In this document: positions 16,124-25,600 of the stretch, one piece after another | How positions within the stretch are numbered: the stretch's first letter is position 1 | Layout of the letters: each line of letters opens with the position of its first letter | Assembly (NCBI GenBank): GCA_035524335.1 | Contig: DATKPE010000016.1 | Location: 1 to 46,747 of the forward strand | Reading direction: 5' to 3' | DNA: 46,747 nt | From: DATKPE01 sp035524335 | GTDB lineage: Bacteria; Bacteroidota; Ignavibacteria; UBA10030; SZUA-254 | The notes under the pieces: generated by a model | Databases searched by the model: none | The model's input: only the letters and a program-made list of their open reading frames with translations | What the model was told of the DNA's origin: nothing | Position numbers and translations under genes: made by a program

Positions 16124-16159
16124 CGATCATCGCCGGATAACCTGGAGAGAGACTCTGCA

Positions 16160-16573
16160 ATGAAGCTTCAGACATATCTGAATTACGGCGGCAACTGCCG
16201 GGAGGCGTTCACATTCTATGAAAAGAATCTTGGAGGCAGGATCCTGATGATGCTTACGCACGGCGAACAGGCCGGGCTGATCCCGGTCGCGCCGGAACTG
16301 AAGGACACCATCCTTCACGCCCGGATGCTCCTCGGCGGTATGGAGCTCCTCGGCGCCGATATTCCTCCCGGACGCTTCCAACCGATGCGGAGCGCCTATC
16401 TTACCCTCAATCTCGACACCACCGCCGAGGCGGAACGCGTGTACTCCCTTCTTGCGGAAGGCGGTCAGATTTTCATGCCGATGGAGGAAACTTTTTTCGC
16501 CTTCCGCTTCGCCATGCTCCGTGACCGGTTCGGCACCTCATGGATGATTCTCCACGAACGGCCTGCACCATGA
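16160..16573 (+). CDS. VOC-superfamily (PhnB/YjdN-like) protein
   Basis: A 137-residue protein of the PhnB-like glyoxalase fold: QTYLNYGGNCREAFTFYEKNLGG opens it (first 20 or so residues), followed by HARMLLGGMELLGAD and a C-terminal FAMLRDRFGTSWMI strand typical of this group. Members bind small molecules or metals and are often uncharacterised; some are annotated after a methyltransferase-like homology. It is the only gene on the plus strand here, divergent from the ten-gene operon, and has its own promoter. Regulation together with the operon is possible but not shown. Confidence 0.85.
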   Translation: MKLQTYLNYGGNCREAFTFYEKNLGGRILMMLTHGEQAGLIPVAPELKDTILHARMLLGGMELLGADIPPGRFQPMRSAYLTLNLDTTAEAERVYSLLAEGGQIFMPMEETFFAFRFAMLRDRFGTSWMILHERPAP

Positions 16574-16635
16574 GCTGATTCCCGACCCGGAACCGGCCGT
16601 GACGGCTCCGGAGATGGAGTATATCCTCCGCGACA

Positions 16636-18069
16636 TTATTTCACCAGCACCATCCTTTTCACCAGTCTCGCGGTGCCGGCCTCCAGCCGGTAAAAATATA
16701 CCCCGCTTGCCCAGGAGCCGGCATTGATGTTCACCGTATATTGCCCCGAATCCTTTTCTGCATGATCCACGGGCGCGGCGACTTCTCTTCCGAGGATATC
16801 GTAGATCCTGAGCGTGACAACCGCCCGCCGCGGAAGATCATATCTGATCGACGTCGACGGATTGAAGGGATTCGGGTAATTCTGATAGAGCCCGAAGACG
16901 GCAGGACGCTCGACCGCACGCAGGTACAGGGAATGCCCACTGCCGGTCTCCAGTATCGTCTCGCCGGTGCCTCTGATGTCGTGCGTCACTTCCCGGCCTT
17001 CACTCTGACGATCGACGAGCGCATAGGTCGGCCCGGATCCGGTCCGAATCGACCACGAAACCGTCACCCGTCCTCCATCGGCGCTCACCAGGATCGGGAT
17101 TTCCCGTTCTTCCGGTAATTTCCCGGGGAAAATCGCCGCGTATTTGTTCTCCGCAAAGCGGACATCGAACGATCCTTTCGGCGGAATCGGCGGAAGATCG
17201 AATCTGTCCGCCGGCGCGGTATTCTCCCCCGATGCCCCGAAGTAGAGCCGGGCGCTCTGACCTCGTTTCGCGGAACCGACGGAAAGGGCTGAAATTGTCA
17301 GTTCATTCAGCCTCGCGACCTCTTCGTGATCGATTGTCTCGTCTTCCCTGCCGGTCGGACCGCCGTTCAGGATGAGCGTTCCCTTCCGGGAAACCCTCAC
17401 CCAGTATGCCCTCCCCGGAACAATGACCGAGTCGACCACATATCCGCCATCGTAGCCGAAGACTCCGGAACTGATTATTCCCGGGGGATCCTGCTGAATA
17501 TCGGACACCGCCACTGGCCGGCTGACGGAACCGATCATATTCCAATCGCTATTCACCGGAATTGAATCCGACTGCCGCATCTCTCCTTTGGAAAATATAA
17601 GGTGATTCCCGCCGAACTTCAGCCAGTATCCCCGCCCGTTGACGAGCGTGTCGACCGCATTATACTCCCCCTCGTAACTGAATGCGCGGGAAATCGCCTG
17701 CGGGAACAGGACAGAGGTTCTGTAATCACTCATCGTCTGCGCAACGGAGACCATGTTCCAGCCGTCGCTCACCGGAAACGTCCAGAGATAGTAGAAACGC
17801 AATCCCGCCTGGAGCCGCCAGTAACCGAACCCGGCGCCGGAATGTGCGGAAACGGTTTGCCCCCCCATCGTCTGCCCGAGAGAGCTTTCCATGCTGTACG
17901 AAGCGGAGTGCGCGCGGTTGCCCGCGGCGGAAAAGGAGATCGCGACCTGTGCCCGGGTCTGACCGGGGAAGAGAATGAATAGCATGAGGATCAGATCAGA
18001 TACAAAGGTCAATCTCCGGACGGTCCGAACGAGATTTATTCCATGATCGCTGTTCATGGCGTTCCTCAA
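16636..18069 (-). CDS. Secreted protein with a T9SS sorting domain
   Basis: A 477-residue exported protein. An N-terminal signal peptide (LTFVSDLILMLFILFPGQTRAQ) is followed by two related beta modules marked SDGWNMVSVAQ ... GRGYWLKF and SDWNMIGSVSR ... GRAYWVRV. A linker leads to a C-terminal T9SS sorting domain (YQNYPNPFNPSTSIRYDLP ... TLRIYDILGREVA ... GVYFYRLEAGTARLVKRMVLVK). It should cross the outer membrane by the type IX system and be anchored or released. It overlaps the gene before it by 4 bases (ATGA), so the two are made together. No enzymatic domain is visible. Confidence 0.87.
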   Translation of the reverse strand: MRNAMNSDHGINLVRTVRRLTFVSDLILMLFILFPGQTRAQVAISFSAAGNRAHSASYSMESSLGQTMGGQTVSAHSGAGFGYWRLQAGLRFYYLWTFPVSDGWNMVSVAQTMSDYRTSVLFPQAISRAFSYEGEYNAVDTLVNGRGYWLKFGGNHLIFSKGEMRQSDSIPVNSDWNMIGSVSRPVAVSDIQQDPPGIISSGVFGYDGGYVVDSVIVPGRAYWVRVSRKGTLILNGGPTGREDETIDHEEVARLNELTISALSVGSAKRGQSARLYFGASGENTAPADRFDLPPIPPKGSFDVRFAENKYAAIFPGKLPEEREIPILVSADGGRVTVSWSIRTGSGPTYALVDRQSEGREVTHDIRGTGETILETGSGHSLYLRAVERPAVFGLYQNYPNPFNPSTSIRYDLPRRAVVTLRIYDILGREVAAPVDHAEKDSGQYTVNINAGSWASGVYFYRLEAGTARLVKRMVLVK

Positions 18070-19718
18070 TTCGCTTTCACGAAGGTGAGCTGGACGATGA
18101 GCGACTGCACGGTTCCGGAAATACCGGTAACGACCGCCGTAAACTCATCTCCCGTGCCGACATCCGTGTTGTTCTGAAGCACTCCGGCCGTCTCGAGGAA
18201 GCTCGAGAGATATCCTGTCTGGCCGGTGGTGGCAAAATCTGCCGCGAGACATGTCCGGGGAGGATTACCGTTTTTTGTCCGGAGGATGTTGAAGCTCAGA
18301 AAACTTCCCCCGAGCCGTTTCACCATGATTTCCTGAAGAAGGAGCCCTCCCGATCTTGTTCCGCAGATGAAGAAACTGTCGACGGCGCTGATATTCCGCC
18401 ATTGACCGGTCTCGATGATGGTGTCGGGAAGATGGGACCCGGCGGATCCGACGGGAGGGGAAAACACCCACTGTCCCGATCTGTCGATCGTGAGCGATGA
18501 CACTCCCCCGTTGATGTTATAAATTATGCTGTCGGGATGGAATCCTCCCGCCGTCGTATCTTCATAGTGGAATTGTGATCCATTGGAATCGATGACGGTA
18601 TAATGATTGAACCCATCCACACCGAAGACCACCGCATGGCGGAATCCGGGATCGTCCTGCTGTCCGCCGCCGCCGAACATACGTCCCCGGTCGGCATTGG
18701 GATGAAAATAAAAAGACCTGCGCGTGGCATGGGGTTGAAAGATGAAATCAGGATACTCCGTGGTATGGCTCGTTCCGATACTGATCAGGACAAACTTGTT
18801 TCCGACGTCGATATCGTTGATCAGGCCGTACTGAACACCGCCGGGATGGCAGTACGCGGACCCGGTATAATTGTTCCCGGCCATGTTGAAAAAACTTCCG
18901 GTGAATGGATGACCGTAGTCCCAGGTGGTGAAGGAACAGATGGTTGAGTCATTTGTCGGGACCATACCGATTTCCGAATTTCCGGGAATACCGCCGTAGT
19001 TTTTCGGAATGCACCTCAGGACCGACTGGGATGAATTCATATCGATGGTGAGCAGACCGCTGAGTGTATCGCCACCCGGTTTGAAATTCAGCGAATCGAG
19101 TATCGATTTCGTTCGCAACGGCGCGCCGCCGCCGCTGCCGACTGAATCGTTCGCCGCAACCCAGGACGTCCCGGACCATTTGATAACCTGCCCGGGCAGT
19201 GCGCCGCCCTGAGCGAGATGAACGAACTGAACACTCCCCTTCATGAGCTTCGAGGAGGATATAATGCTGTCGGCGATCCCGGGATTCGGGTATGCGCCGC
19301 TCAGGGCGCCGCCCGCGGACCCCGCGGGCGCTGCCGACCTTGCATACGCCGCAGTGTCTGCATGAAACGCCCGGAAAGACCACGGCACACTCCCCAATTC
19401 CGTGCGGGGTGAAAAGATCTCTCCGTTCACCTGGATCTCAACCCAGTACAAACTGTCGTACGGGAGAGCCGTGGCATCGACAATCGTGTCGAGAATACCG
19501 GCTGTGATCGATATTGATCCGTAATCCTGGGTGAACAGGGGCTGTCCTCCGGTTTTCGCGGTATAGATGCGGACGATGACCGGATAGGATCCGTTGAGAA
19601 ACGTACCGTTCACATCGGTGAGCGACGCCTGGAGGCGGAAGCCGGGAATCGAGGGTGCGGAAGGCTGTGCCAGCCCCGCCGCGGTACAGATAACGGCCAG
19701 AAGTGCAAGCAACTTCAT
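18066..19718 (-). CDS. Secreted fibre-like protein coupled to a T9SS cargo protein
   Basis: A 550-residue protein with signal peptide MKLLALLAVICTAAGLA. I prefer the ATG at 19718 because AGGGAG lies 6 bases before it; an ATG two codons earlier touches that site. Residues 25-125 form a beta domain common in this superphylum (DVNGTFLNGSYPVIVRIYTA ... LGSVPWSFRAFHADTAAYA). Then comes GGALSGAYPNPGIA, a linker motif also seen in tail-fibre-like proteins, and a glycine/serine-rich segment. The remaining 350 residues are predicted beta-rich with no named domain. There is no T9SS tail. The 4-base overlap with the next gene suggests the two products act together at the surface. Confidence 0.75.
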   Translation of the reverse strand: MKLLALLAVICTAAGLAQPSAPSIPGFRLQASLTDVNGTFLNGSYPVIVRIYTAKTGGQPLFTQDYGSISITAGILDTIVDATALPYDSLYWVEIQVNGEIFSPRTELGSVPWSFRAFHADTAAYARSAAPAGSAGGALSGAYPNPGIADSIISSSKLMKGSVQFVHLAQGGALPGQVIKWSGTSWVAANDSVGSGGGAPLRTKSILDSLNFKPGGDTLSGLLTIDMNSSQSVLRCIPKNYGGIPGNSEIGMVPTNDSTICSFTTWDYGHPFTGSFFNMAGNNYTGSAYCHPGGVQYGLINDIDVGNKFVLISIGTSHTTEYPDFIFQPHATRRSFYFHPNADRGRMFGGGGQQDDPGFRHAVVFGVDGFNHYTVIDSNGSQFHYEDTTAGGFHPDSIIYNINGGVSSLTIDRSGQWVFSPPVGSAGSHLPDTIIETGQWRNISAVDSFFICGTRSGGLLLQEIMVKRLGGSFLSFNILRTKNGNPPRTCLAADFATTGQTGYLSSFLETAGVLQNNTDVGTGDEFTAVVTGISGTVQSLIVQLTFVKAN

Positions 19719-19752
19719 TGTCATCTCCCTGACAATTGATTTCGAGGTTGGA

Positions 19753-19809
19753 ATGCGCGGGGACGCGCATACGTGAAAGAACTGTTATGCCCCCACCCGG
19801 AAGCATAAC
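19753..19809 (-). promoter_or_regulatory. Two hairpins in the leader of the secreted pair
   Basis: On the minus-strand transcript GTTATGC/GCATAAC (19809-19803 with 19790-19784, 12-base loop) comes first, then ATGCGCG/CGCGCAT (19770-19764 with 19759-19753, 4-base loop). Both are perfect 7-bp stems within the 108-base leader before the ATG at 19718. Function unknown. Confidence 0.4.
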
Positions 19810-19832
19810 TGAGGTAAGATCACTGATGCCGG

Positions 19833-19861
19833 AGTATACAGAAGTTCCCGCTGAGTTTCAA
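19833..19861 (-). promoter_or_regulatory. Promoter of the secreted two-gene operon
   Basis: On the minus strand TTGAAA (19861-19856), a 17-base spacer and TATACT (19838-19833); both hexamers match the consensus at 5 of 6 positions. Predicted start near 19826. Confidence 0.6.
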
Positions 19862-19939
19862 CAATCCGGGTGTAAATTTCCCGTTTCTCCTCTCTCTCGA
19901 CTGGAGCCGGAATTAAGCGATCCGGCTCCCCGGGGGAGT

Positions 19940-19968
19940 TTAACACAGTTCCGGTCAGTCCGTATATT
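19940..19968 (+). promoter_or_regulatory. Promoter of the candidate structured RNA
   Basis: TTAACA (19940-19945), a 17-base spacer and TATATT (19963-19968), both 5/6 matches. It points rightwards into a stretch with no reading frame but several strong hairpins. Confidence 0.55.
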
Positions 19969-19974
19969 GAACTG

Positions 19975-20117
19975 TGGCGGAGAGGTGGTGCGGAAGGCAC
20001 AGCGGTTTCCCGGATCAGGTCGTTCGGGTCTGATCTGCCGTTCTTAACCTGCGGAATTATTCCTGAACCCGCGGGGTGGAACACAGACCCTGTTCAATCA
20101 ACGGGTTTTTTGTTTTT
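19975..20117 (+). ncRNA. Candidate structured RNA or riboswitch-like leader, about 140 nt
   Basis: A good promoter lies directly upstream (TTAACA-N17-TATATT), and the stretch ends in CGGG followed by TTTTTTGTTTTT. Stems visible by eye: GTGC/GCAC with a GGAAG loop (19988-20000); an 11-bp stem 20011-20021 with 20027-20037 including two or three G-U pairs; ACCTGCGG (20047-20054) with CCGCGGGGT (20069-20077, one bulge); and GAACA/TGTTC (20079-20095). AACCCG (20066-20071) can instead pair with CGGGTT (20102-20107) to make the terminator, which would break the third stem, so two exclusive folds are possible. I checked for SRP RNA, tRNA, SAM, cobalamin and TPP elements and saw no convincing match. 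It lies 52 bases before the broken gene at 20169. Confidence 0.45.
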
Positions 20118-20168
20118 ACTTGCACCGATCATAGAGCGTAATCGTTCATCATCACAAGGAGTTCCTCC

Positions 20169-20733
20169 ATGAAACATGCTCTTCGTCTAATCGCCGTTTT
20201 TCTTCTGCTCTTCTCCGTCGACGGGTCGGCCCAATTCACCATACAGTGGGGAGGTCGGTGGCTCTTTCAGGAAACGGGAAAACGCTCATCGAGGGCGGAA
20301 CTCTTGATCCCGGGACCGGCTGGTCTGGGTCTTTACAAGTTCCGGCGGAACCTGGTCGCAACAGGGTTCAAAACTCACACCGAGCGACGCCGTGGGATCT
20401 CCCGCATTCGGAATCTCGACTGCACTCTCCTACGACGGCAATACCGCGATGATCGGGGGAAACCGGCCTGACGCGTTTGCATTGTTCCAGAACCACCCGA
20501 ACCCGTTCAATCCATCGACGGTCATAAGCTACACTCTCCCACAATCGATCCGGGTGCGGCTCTCCGTCTATAATATACTCGGACAGGAAGTCGCGACACT
20601 CGTCGACGGCATTCAGGACGCGGGATACAAATCGGTGAAGTTCAACAGCTCATCGCTGCCGAGCGACATAGACAGCTACCGGCTGTTTGCTGGGACATAT
20701 TCGGATGTCCGGAAGCTGATGATCGTCAAATAA
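20169..20733 (+). pseudogene. Frameshifted T9SS cargo gene with FG-GAP-like repeats
   Basis: Three reading frames carry consecutive parts of one protein. From 20169: a signal peptide (MKHALRLIAVFLLLFSVDGSAQ). From about 20246, in another frame: GRSVALSGNGKTLIEGG. From about 20317, in the third frame: VWVFTSSGGTWSQQGSKLTP, then a second repeat (FGISTALSYDGNTAMIGG) and a T9SS tail (NHPNPFNPSTVISYTLP ... EVATLVDG ... LIVK-like end). The pieces join into the well-known repeat 'SVALSxDGNTAxxGG ... WVFTRSGGxWxQQGSKL'. Two frameshifts are needed, near 20245 and 20312. The tail is also degenerate (LPSDIDSYRL where GVYFYRL is usual), and only two repeats remain, so the gene appears shortened as well as broken. 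Assembly or sequencing error could mimic the frameshifts. Confidence 0.8.
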
Positions 20734-20763
20734 CCGTTACGGCGGGCTCCGCCGTGAAATAAA

Positions 20764-20791
20764 ACGCCCCGGTGTATGATCGCCGGGGCGT
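20764..20791 (-). terminator. Terminator of the hydrogenase operon
   Basis: A 9-bp stem ACGCCCCGG/CCGGGGCGT with a 10-base loop, followed on the minus strand by TTTTATTT. It lies 25 bases past the hydA stop codon and may also stop plus-strand reading from the pseudogene. Confidence 0.75.
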
Positions 20792-20815
20792 GGAGAGAGA
20801 CCGGAAGGCGGAATC

Positions 20816-22639
20816 TCAGGCCGGAACCGCCGGTTCCTTCTCCCGGTTCTTCGGTTCGCCCAGCCAGGTGAACAGTCCCCGCTTCGTGTATTTGGTATGA
20901 AGCAGGTGATGCGACAACTCGCCCAGTGGTTCCTTGAGGAATTCCTTGTAGAGGGTGCGGATCTCCGGATTCTCATGTGATTTTCTGAATTCCTTGCCGG
21001 AATCTTCCTGGTAAATCGATGCGGCCCGGGATCTGCGGATCTCCCAGGTGGTCGGGATCGGCTGTCCGCCGCCGCCGAGGCACCCGCCGGGGCAGGTCAT
21101 GATCTCGATGAACGCGTAGGGTGATTCCTTCCGCTCGATCTGCTCCAGGAGCGCCCGCGCCTTTTTGAGCGTATGGGCGACGGCGACCTTCAACTTTTTA
21201 CCGTTCAGGTCGACTTCCGCTTCCTTGATCCCCTCCATGCCTCTGACCGCCGTAAAATTGATATCGGGCAGAGGTTTCCCGGTCACGACTTCATAGGCAG
21301 TCCGCAGGGCGGCTTCCATCACGCCGCCGGTGGCGCCGAAGATCACCGCCGCCCCGGTCGATTCCCCGAGCGGATGATCGAACTCCTCCGCGGGAAGCCC
21401 CGCAAACCTCACTCCCGTTTCACGGAACATCCGCGAGAGTTCCCGCGTGGTAAGCACGTAGTCGACATCGTAAAACGCATCGTCATCCGACCACGCCTTT
21501 TTTTCCTTCCAGTAGGCGAAGGCGCTCATCTGTTCGGGCCTGCGCGCCTCATACTTCTTCGCCGTGCACGGCATGATCGAGACCACCACCACATTCCGCG
21601 GATCGAGACCCATTTTTGCCGCGTAATAGGTTTTGGCCACCGAGCCGAACATCTGCTGGGGCGACTTGCATGTGGAGAGGTGGGGAAGCAGGTCGGGGAA
21701 GAAATGCTCCGCGAATTTGATCCAGCCCGGCGAGCAGGAGGTGATCATCGGCAGGGCGCCGCCGGTCGTCAGCCGCCGGATGAGTTCATGCCCTTCCTCC
21801 ATGATCGTGAGATCCGCGGTGAACTGGGTATCGAACACCTTGTTGAACCCGAGCCGGCGCAGACCGGCCACCATCTGCCCGGTGACGAGACTGCCGGGAG
21901 CCATGCCCATCGCCTCCCCGATGCCGATGCGGATGGCCGGGGCGGTCTGGACAAGGACGACTTTCCGCGGATCGGCAAGCTCCTCGAACACCAGGTCCGT
22001 ATCGTCCCGTTCCGTGATGGCGCCGGTCGGACAGACCAGCGCGCACTGGCCGCAGTTCGTGCAGGCGACGTTGCCCAGCCCTTTTTCCATGTAGGTCGAG
22101 ATCTTCGTCCGGATCCCGCGCTGTGACAGGCCGATCGCCGAGACTGTCTGCACGTTCTGGCAGACCGCGATGCATCTGCCGCAGAGGATGCACTTGTTCG
22201 GGTCCCGGACGAGGGAAACCGAGGTCGTATCGAGTTCCTCCCATTTCTTCGTCCGGACGAACCCGCCGTTCCGCACGCCGAGATCCGCGGCGATTCCCTG
22301 GAGCTCGCAGTTCTGATTGCGGAGACACGAGAGACAGTCGTTCGGATGATTCGCGAGGAGGAGCTCCACGCTCAGCCTGCGCGCATCCCGGATGCGGGCC
22401 GAGTTGGTGACGATCTCCATTCCTTCCCGGACGCAGGTGGTGCAGGACCGGACGAGCGACCGGGCGCCCTTGACCTCCACGACGCAGACGGCGCACGAAG
22501 CGTTGGTCGCCACATCCTCCATGTAACAGAGGGTCGGTATGGCGATGCCGGCGCGCTTGCAGGCATCCAGGATCGTTGCGTTCTGCGGGGCCTGATAATC
22601 TCCCCCGTTGACTTTGATATTCACCGTCGGCTTAGTCAT
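20816..22639 (-). CDS. hydA: [FeFe] hydrogenase catalytic subunit
   Basis: A 607-residue [FeFe] hydrogenase large subunit. In order: a 2Fe-2S domain (Cys38, 49, 52, 66), a His98/Cys102/Cys105/Cys111 4Fe-4S site (NHPNDCLSCLRNQNC), two ferredoxin 4Fe-4S sites (Cys150-160 and Cys193-203), and the H-cluster domain with L1 TSCSPGW (300-306), L2 MPCTAKKYE (356-364) and L3 MTCPGGCLGGGGQP (514-527). Ser303 replaces the second cysteine of the archetypal TSCCPGW, as in many multimeric enzymes. A 70-residue C-terminal small-subunit-like domain follows. The start at 22639 has AAGGAG 6-7 bases upstream and overlaps hydB by 8 bases. It makes or oxidises H2 at its active site, with electrons passing through the HydB and HydC partners. 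Confidence 0.95.
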   Translation of the reverse strand: MTKPTVNIKVNGGDYQAPQNATILDACKRAGIAIPTLCYMEDVATNASCAVCVVEVKGARSLVRSCTTCVREGMEIVTNSARIRDARRLSVELLLANHPNDCLSCLRNQNCELQGIAADLGVRNGGFVRTKKWEELDTTSVSLVRDPNKCILCGRCIAVCQNVQTVSAIGLSQRGIRTKISTYMEKGLGNVACTNCGQCALVCPTGAITERDDTDLVFEELADPRKVVLVQTAPAIRIGIGEAMGMAPGSLVTGQMVAGLRRLGFNKVFDTQFTADLTIMEEGHELIRRLTTGGALPMITSCSPGWIKFAEHFFPDLLPHLSTCKSPQQMFGSVAKTYYAAKMGLDPRNVVVVSIMPCTAKKYEARRPEQMSAFAYWKEKKAWSDDDAFYDVDYVLTTRELSRMFRETGVRFAGLPAEEFDHPLGESTGAAVIFGATGGVMEAALRTAYEVVTGKPLPDINFTAVRGMEGIKEAEVDLNGKKLKVAVAHTLKKARALLEQIERKESPYAFIEIMTCPGGCLGGGGQPIPTTWEIRRSRAASIYQEDSGKEFRKSHENPEIRTLYKEFLKEPLGELSHHLLHTKYTKRGLFTWLGEPKNREKEPAVPA

Positions 22640-25600
22640 TGGAATCTCCTTGGCCAAGTTCTTCATGACATTTCACATCGCACCGCAGACAGCGGGTCGC
22701 TTCCAGGAGCGCCTCTTCCCCGGTAAACCCGGCGAGAACCTCCTGAAAACTGGAAACCCGTTCCTTCACGGAGATTTTTTTCGGATCGATTTTTGGCACC
22801 TCCTCCGGTGCCGGGGCGATCTCGTCCTTGTACTGGAAATCGCGGAAGAGACGGTGGAACCGTTTTTCCTTCATGAGCGCGTGATCGATCGCCTCGGCGG
22901 CCCGGCGTGCAATCCCCATCGCCTCCGCCACCGTGGCCGGCCCGGTCACCGCGTCGCCGCCCGCATAGACCTTCGGGAGGGAGGTGCGGAAACTTGCCGG
23001 AGTGACCTTGATCGTCCCGTTCGGCCTGAGGTCTATCCCGTTTTCCTGCGCCTGCGGCAAATCGACCTTTTCGCCGATCGCCAGGATGACGGTGGAACAT
23101 TCGACCACGGCCGACTGGCCGGTATCGATCGGTTTTTTCCGGCCCATGGCGTCGACGCCGTCGAGCTTCATCTGATGGATTTCAAGACCGGTGACCTTTC
23201 CGTTCAGATCGCCGAGGATGCGCGCCGGAGCCGAGAGAAACATGAAATTGATCCTCTCGTCGATCGCGTCCTGGATCTCGTGCGCATTGGCGGGCATCTC
23301 ATCCCGGTCGCGGCGGTAGACGATCGTCACCTCCGCACCGAGGCGCAGACACGAACGGGCGGCGTCGATAGCGACGTTCCCCGCGCCGACGACGACCACC
23401 TTTTTGCCGATCGGAAGCTTCTTGCCCAACGCGAATTCTTCCAGGAATTCGTATCCGTTCAGCACGCCGGACAGCTGCCGTCCCGGGATGTCGAGTTCGA
23501 TATCCTTCTGCGCGCCGATCGCGATGAAAACCGCATCGGACGATTTCGCGAGACCCTTGACGGTGACTTCCCCGCCGATGCGGGTGTTGAAGACAAATTT
23601 CACTCCGAGCTTCCGGAAGAGCTCCAGTTCCTTGTTCAGCCCGTCCTTGGGAAGCCGGTATGCCGGAATGCCGTACTGCAGGATCCCGCCTGCCTTGGGA
23701 TGCGCGTCATAAACGGTTACGCTGTGGCCGAGGCGGACGAGATAATAGGCGGCGGTGAGTCCCGCAGGTCCTGCCCCGACGATGGAGATCTGTTTGCCGG
23801 TCGGCGAGAGTTTTTCCCTGATGAGCCGGTCGTAGATCACTTTTTCGCGGCCCATCTTGTACATGATGTCGGCAAGGTAGCGGTGGATCTCACCCTGATT
23901 CACCGGCTCATCGACCATATCGCGCCGGCACCGCATCTGGCAGTGGAAGTAGCAGATTCTTCCCACCGTTCCCGGGAGGGGGTTGTCCCGCAGAGTGAGC
24001 TCGAACGCCTCCTCGATCCGGTTTTCCTTGAGAAGCTGGAGGTACCCGGGGATATTCATGTGAAGAGGACAGCTGTTCTCGCAGAGGGCGACGAAGAGGC
24101 TTTCGCAGACGCCGGCCTTACAGCGCTTGTCGATGATATGCCGCTCATATTCGTCCCGGAAGTAGCGGAGGGTCGTCAGGACGGGATTCGAGCTGGTCTG
24201 ACCGAGGCCGCAGAGCGATGAATCGCGTATGACGTAGGAGAGCCGCTCCAGCCGGTCCAGATCGTCCATCGTCGCCTCGCCCCGGGTGATTTTGTTGAGG
24301 AGGGAGAGCGCCTGCGCGAGACCTTCGCGGCACGGCGTGCACTTCCCGCACGATTCCTTGGATGTCACTTCGACGAAATAGCGCGCGACATCGACCATGC
24401 AGTTGTCCTGGTCCATCACCACCATGCCGCCGGATCCCATGATGGTGCCGAGCTTCGTCAGCGATTCATAATCGACCGGCGTGTTGAAGTATTCCACCGG
24501 TATGCACCCGCCCGAAGGCCCGCCGGTCTGTACCGCCCGGATCCGTTTTTTGTTTCCGGTCCCCTCCCCCATCTGATAGATGATGTTCTGGAGGGGTGTT
24601 CCCAGCGGAAGCTCGACCAGCCCGGTGTTCTTCACCTTGCCGACGAGCGAAAACACCTTCGTCCCTGTGCTCGTCTGGGTTCCGAACTTGGCAAATTCAT
24701 TCCCGCCGATGGTGAGGATGACGGGAATATTGAACCAGGTTTCGACGTTGTTGATATTCGTCGGCTTTCCCCAGAGCCCCTTCTGGGCGGGATAGGGCGG
24801 CCGCGGAACCGGCCGGCCCGCCTTCCCCTCGATCGAGACGATCAACGCCGTCTCTTCGCCGCACACAAATGCCCCCGCCCCTTCGACGTACGACAGCTCG
24901 AAGCTGAAGGCGGATCCGAAAATCTTCTCCCCCAGAATCCCGAATTTCTTCGCCGCGGCCACCGCTTTCCTGAACCGCTCGACCGCCAGCGGGTATTCCG
25001 CGCGCACGTACATGATTCCTTCCGACGCGCCCATGACGTACGCCCCGATCAGCATCCCCTCAATGAGGGAATGCGGATCGCTCTCGATCTCGTTCCGGTT
25101 CATGTAGGCGCCGGGATCGCCTTCATCCGCGTTGCAGATGATGTATTTCTTGTCAGTCGCGACGTTTTTCATCATTTCCCACTTTATGGCGGTCGGGAAT
25201 CCCGCGCCTCCGCGGCCCCGCAGTTTCGACTGCTTGATCTCCTCCAGCACCGTCTCCGGCGTCATCTCCGTGAGCGCCCTGAACAGCGCGCTGTATCCGC
25301 CGACGGCGAAATAATCCTCGATGTTCTCCGGGTCGATCAGGCCCGACTCGCGGAGGACGATCTTCTTCTGCCCCTTGAAGAAGGGGAGCTCGTTCCAGTG
25401 CGGAACGCTCACCAGCCCGGTGCCGAATTCCATCTTGGAGGTGAAAAAGTCCCACCGCTCTATCTTGCAGAGAGCCTTCTTCAGCGGCATGATCCCCTTC
25501 GAAAGACACTGCACGATATTGTCGGCGTCCTTCGGCGTCACCTTGTGGAGCACCACGAGCGGCAGTCCCGGAATGTAACAGTTGACCAGCGTCTCCTCCG

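Noticed and set aside
18066..19718. Phage tail fibre or prophage remnant
   Set aside because: The GGALSGAYPNPG linker is fibre-like, but there is a signal peptide, a T9SS partner and no phage gene.
19975..20117. SRP RNA, tRNA-Leu/Ser-like or SAM/TPP riboswitch
   Set aside because: The GGAAGG block resembles SRP helix 8, but the AGCAG partner and central tetraloop position are wrong. There is no acceptor-stem partner for a tRNA and no riboswitch core motif.
20169..20733. Two separate small genes
   Set aside because: The first has a signal peptide but a nonsense body; the second lacks a signal peptide but has a T9SS tail. The missing part appears in the third frame.
20816..22639. Sensory (HydS-type) [FeFe] hydrogenase
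   Set aside because: There is no PAS domain, all three H-cluster motifs are standard, and the HydB/HydC partners are adjacent.
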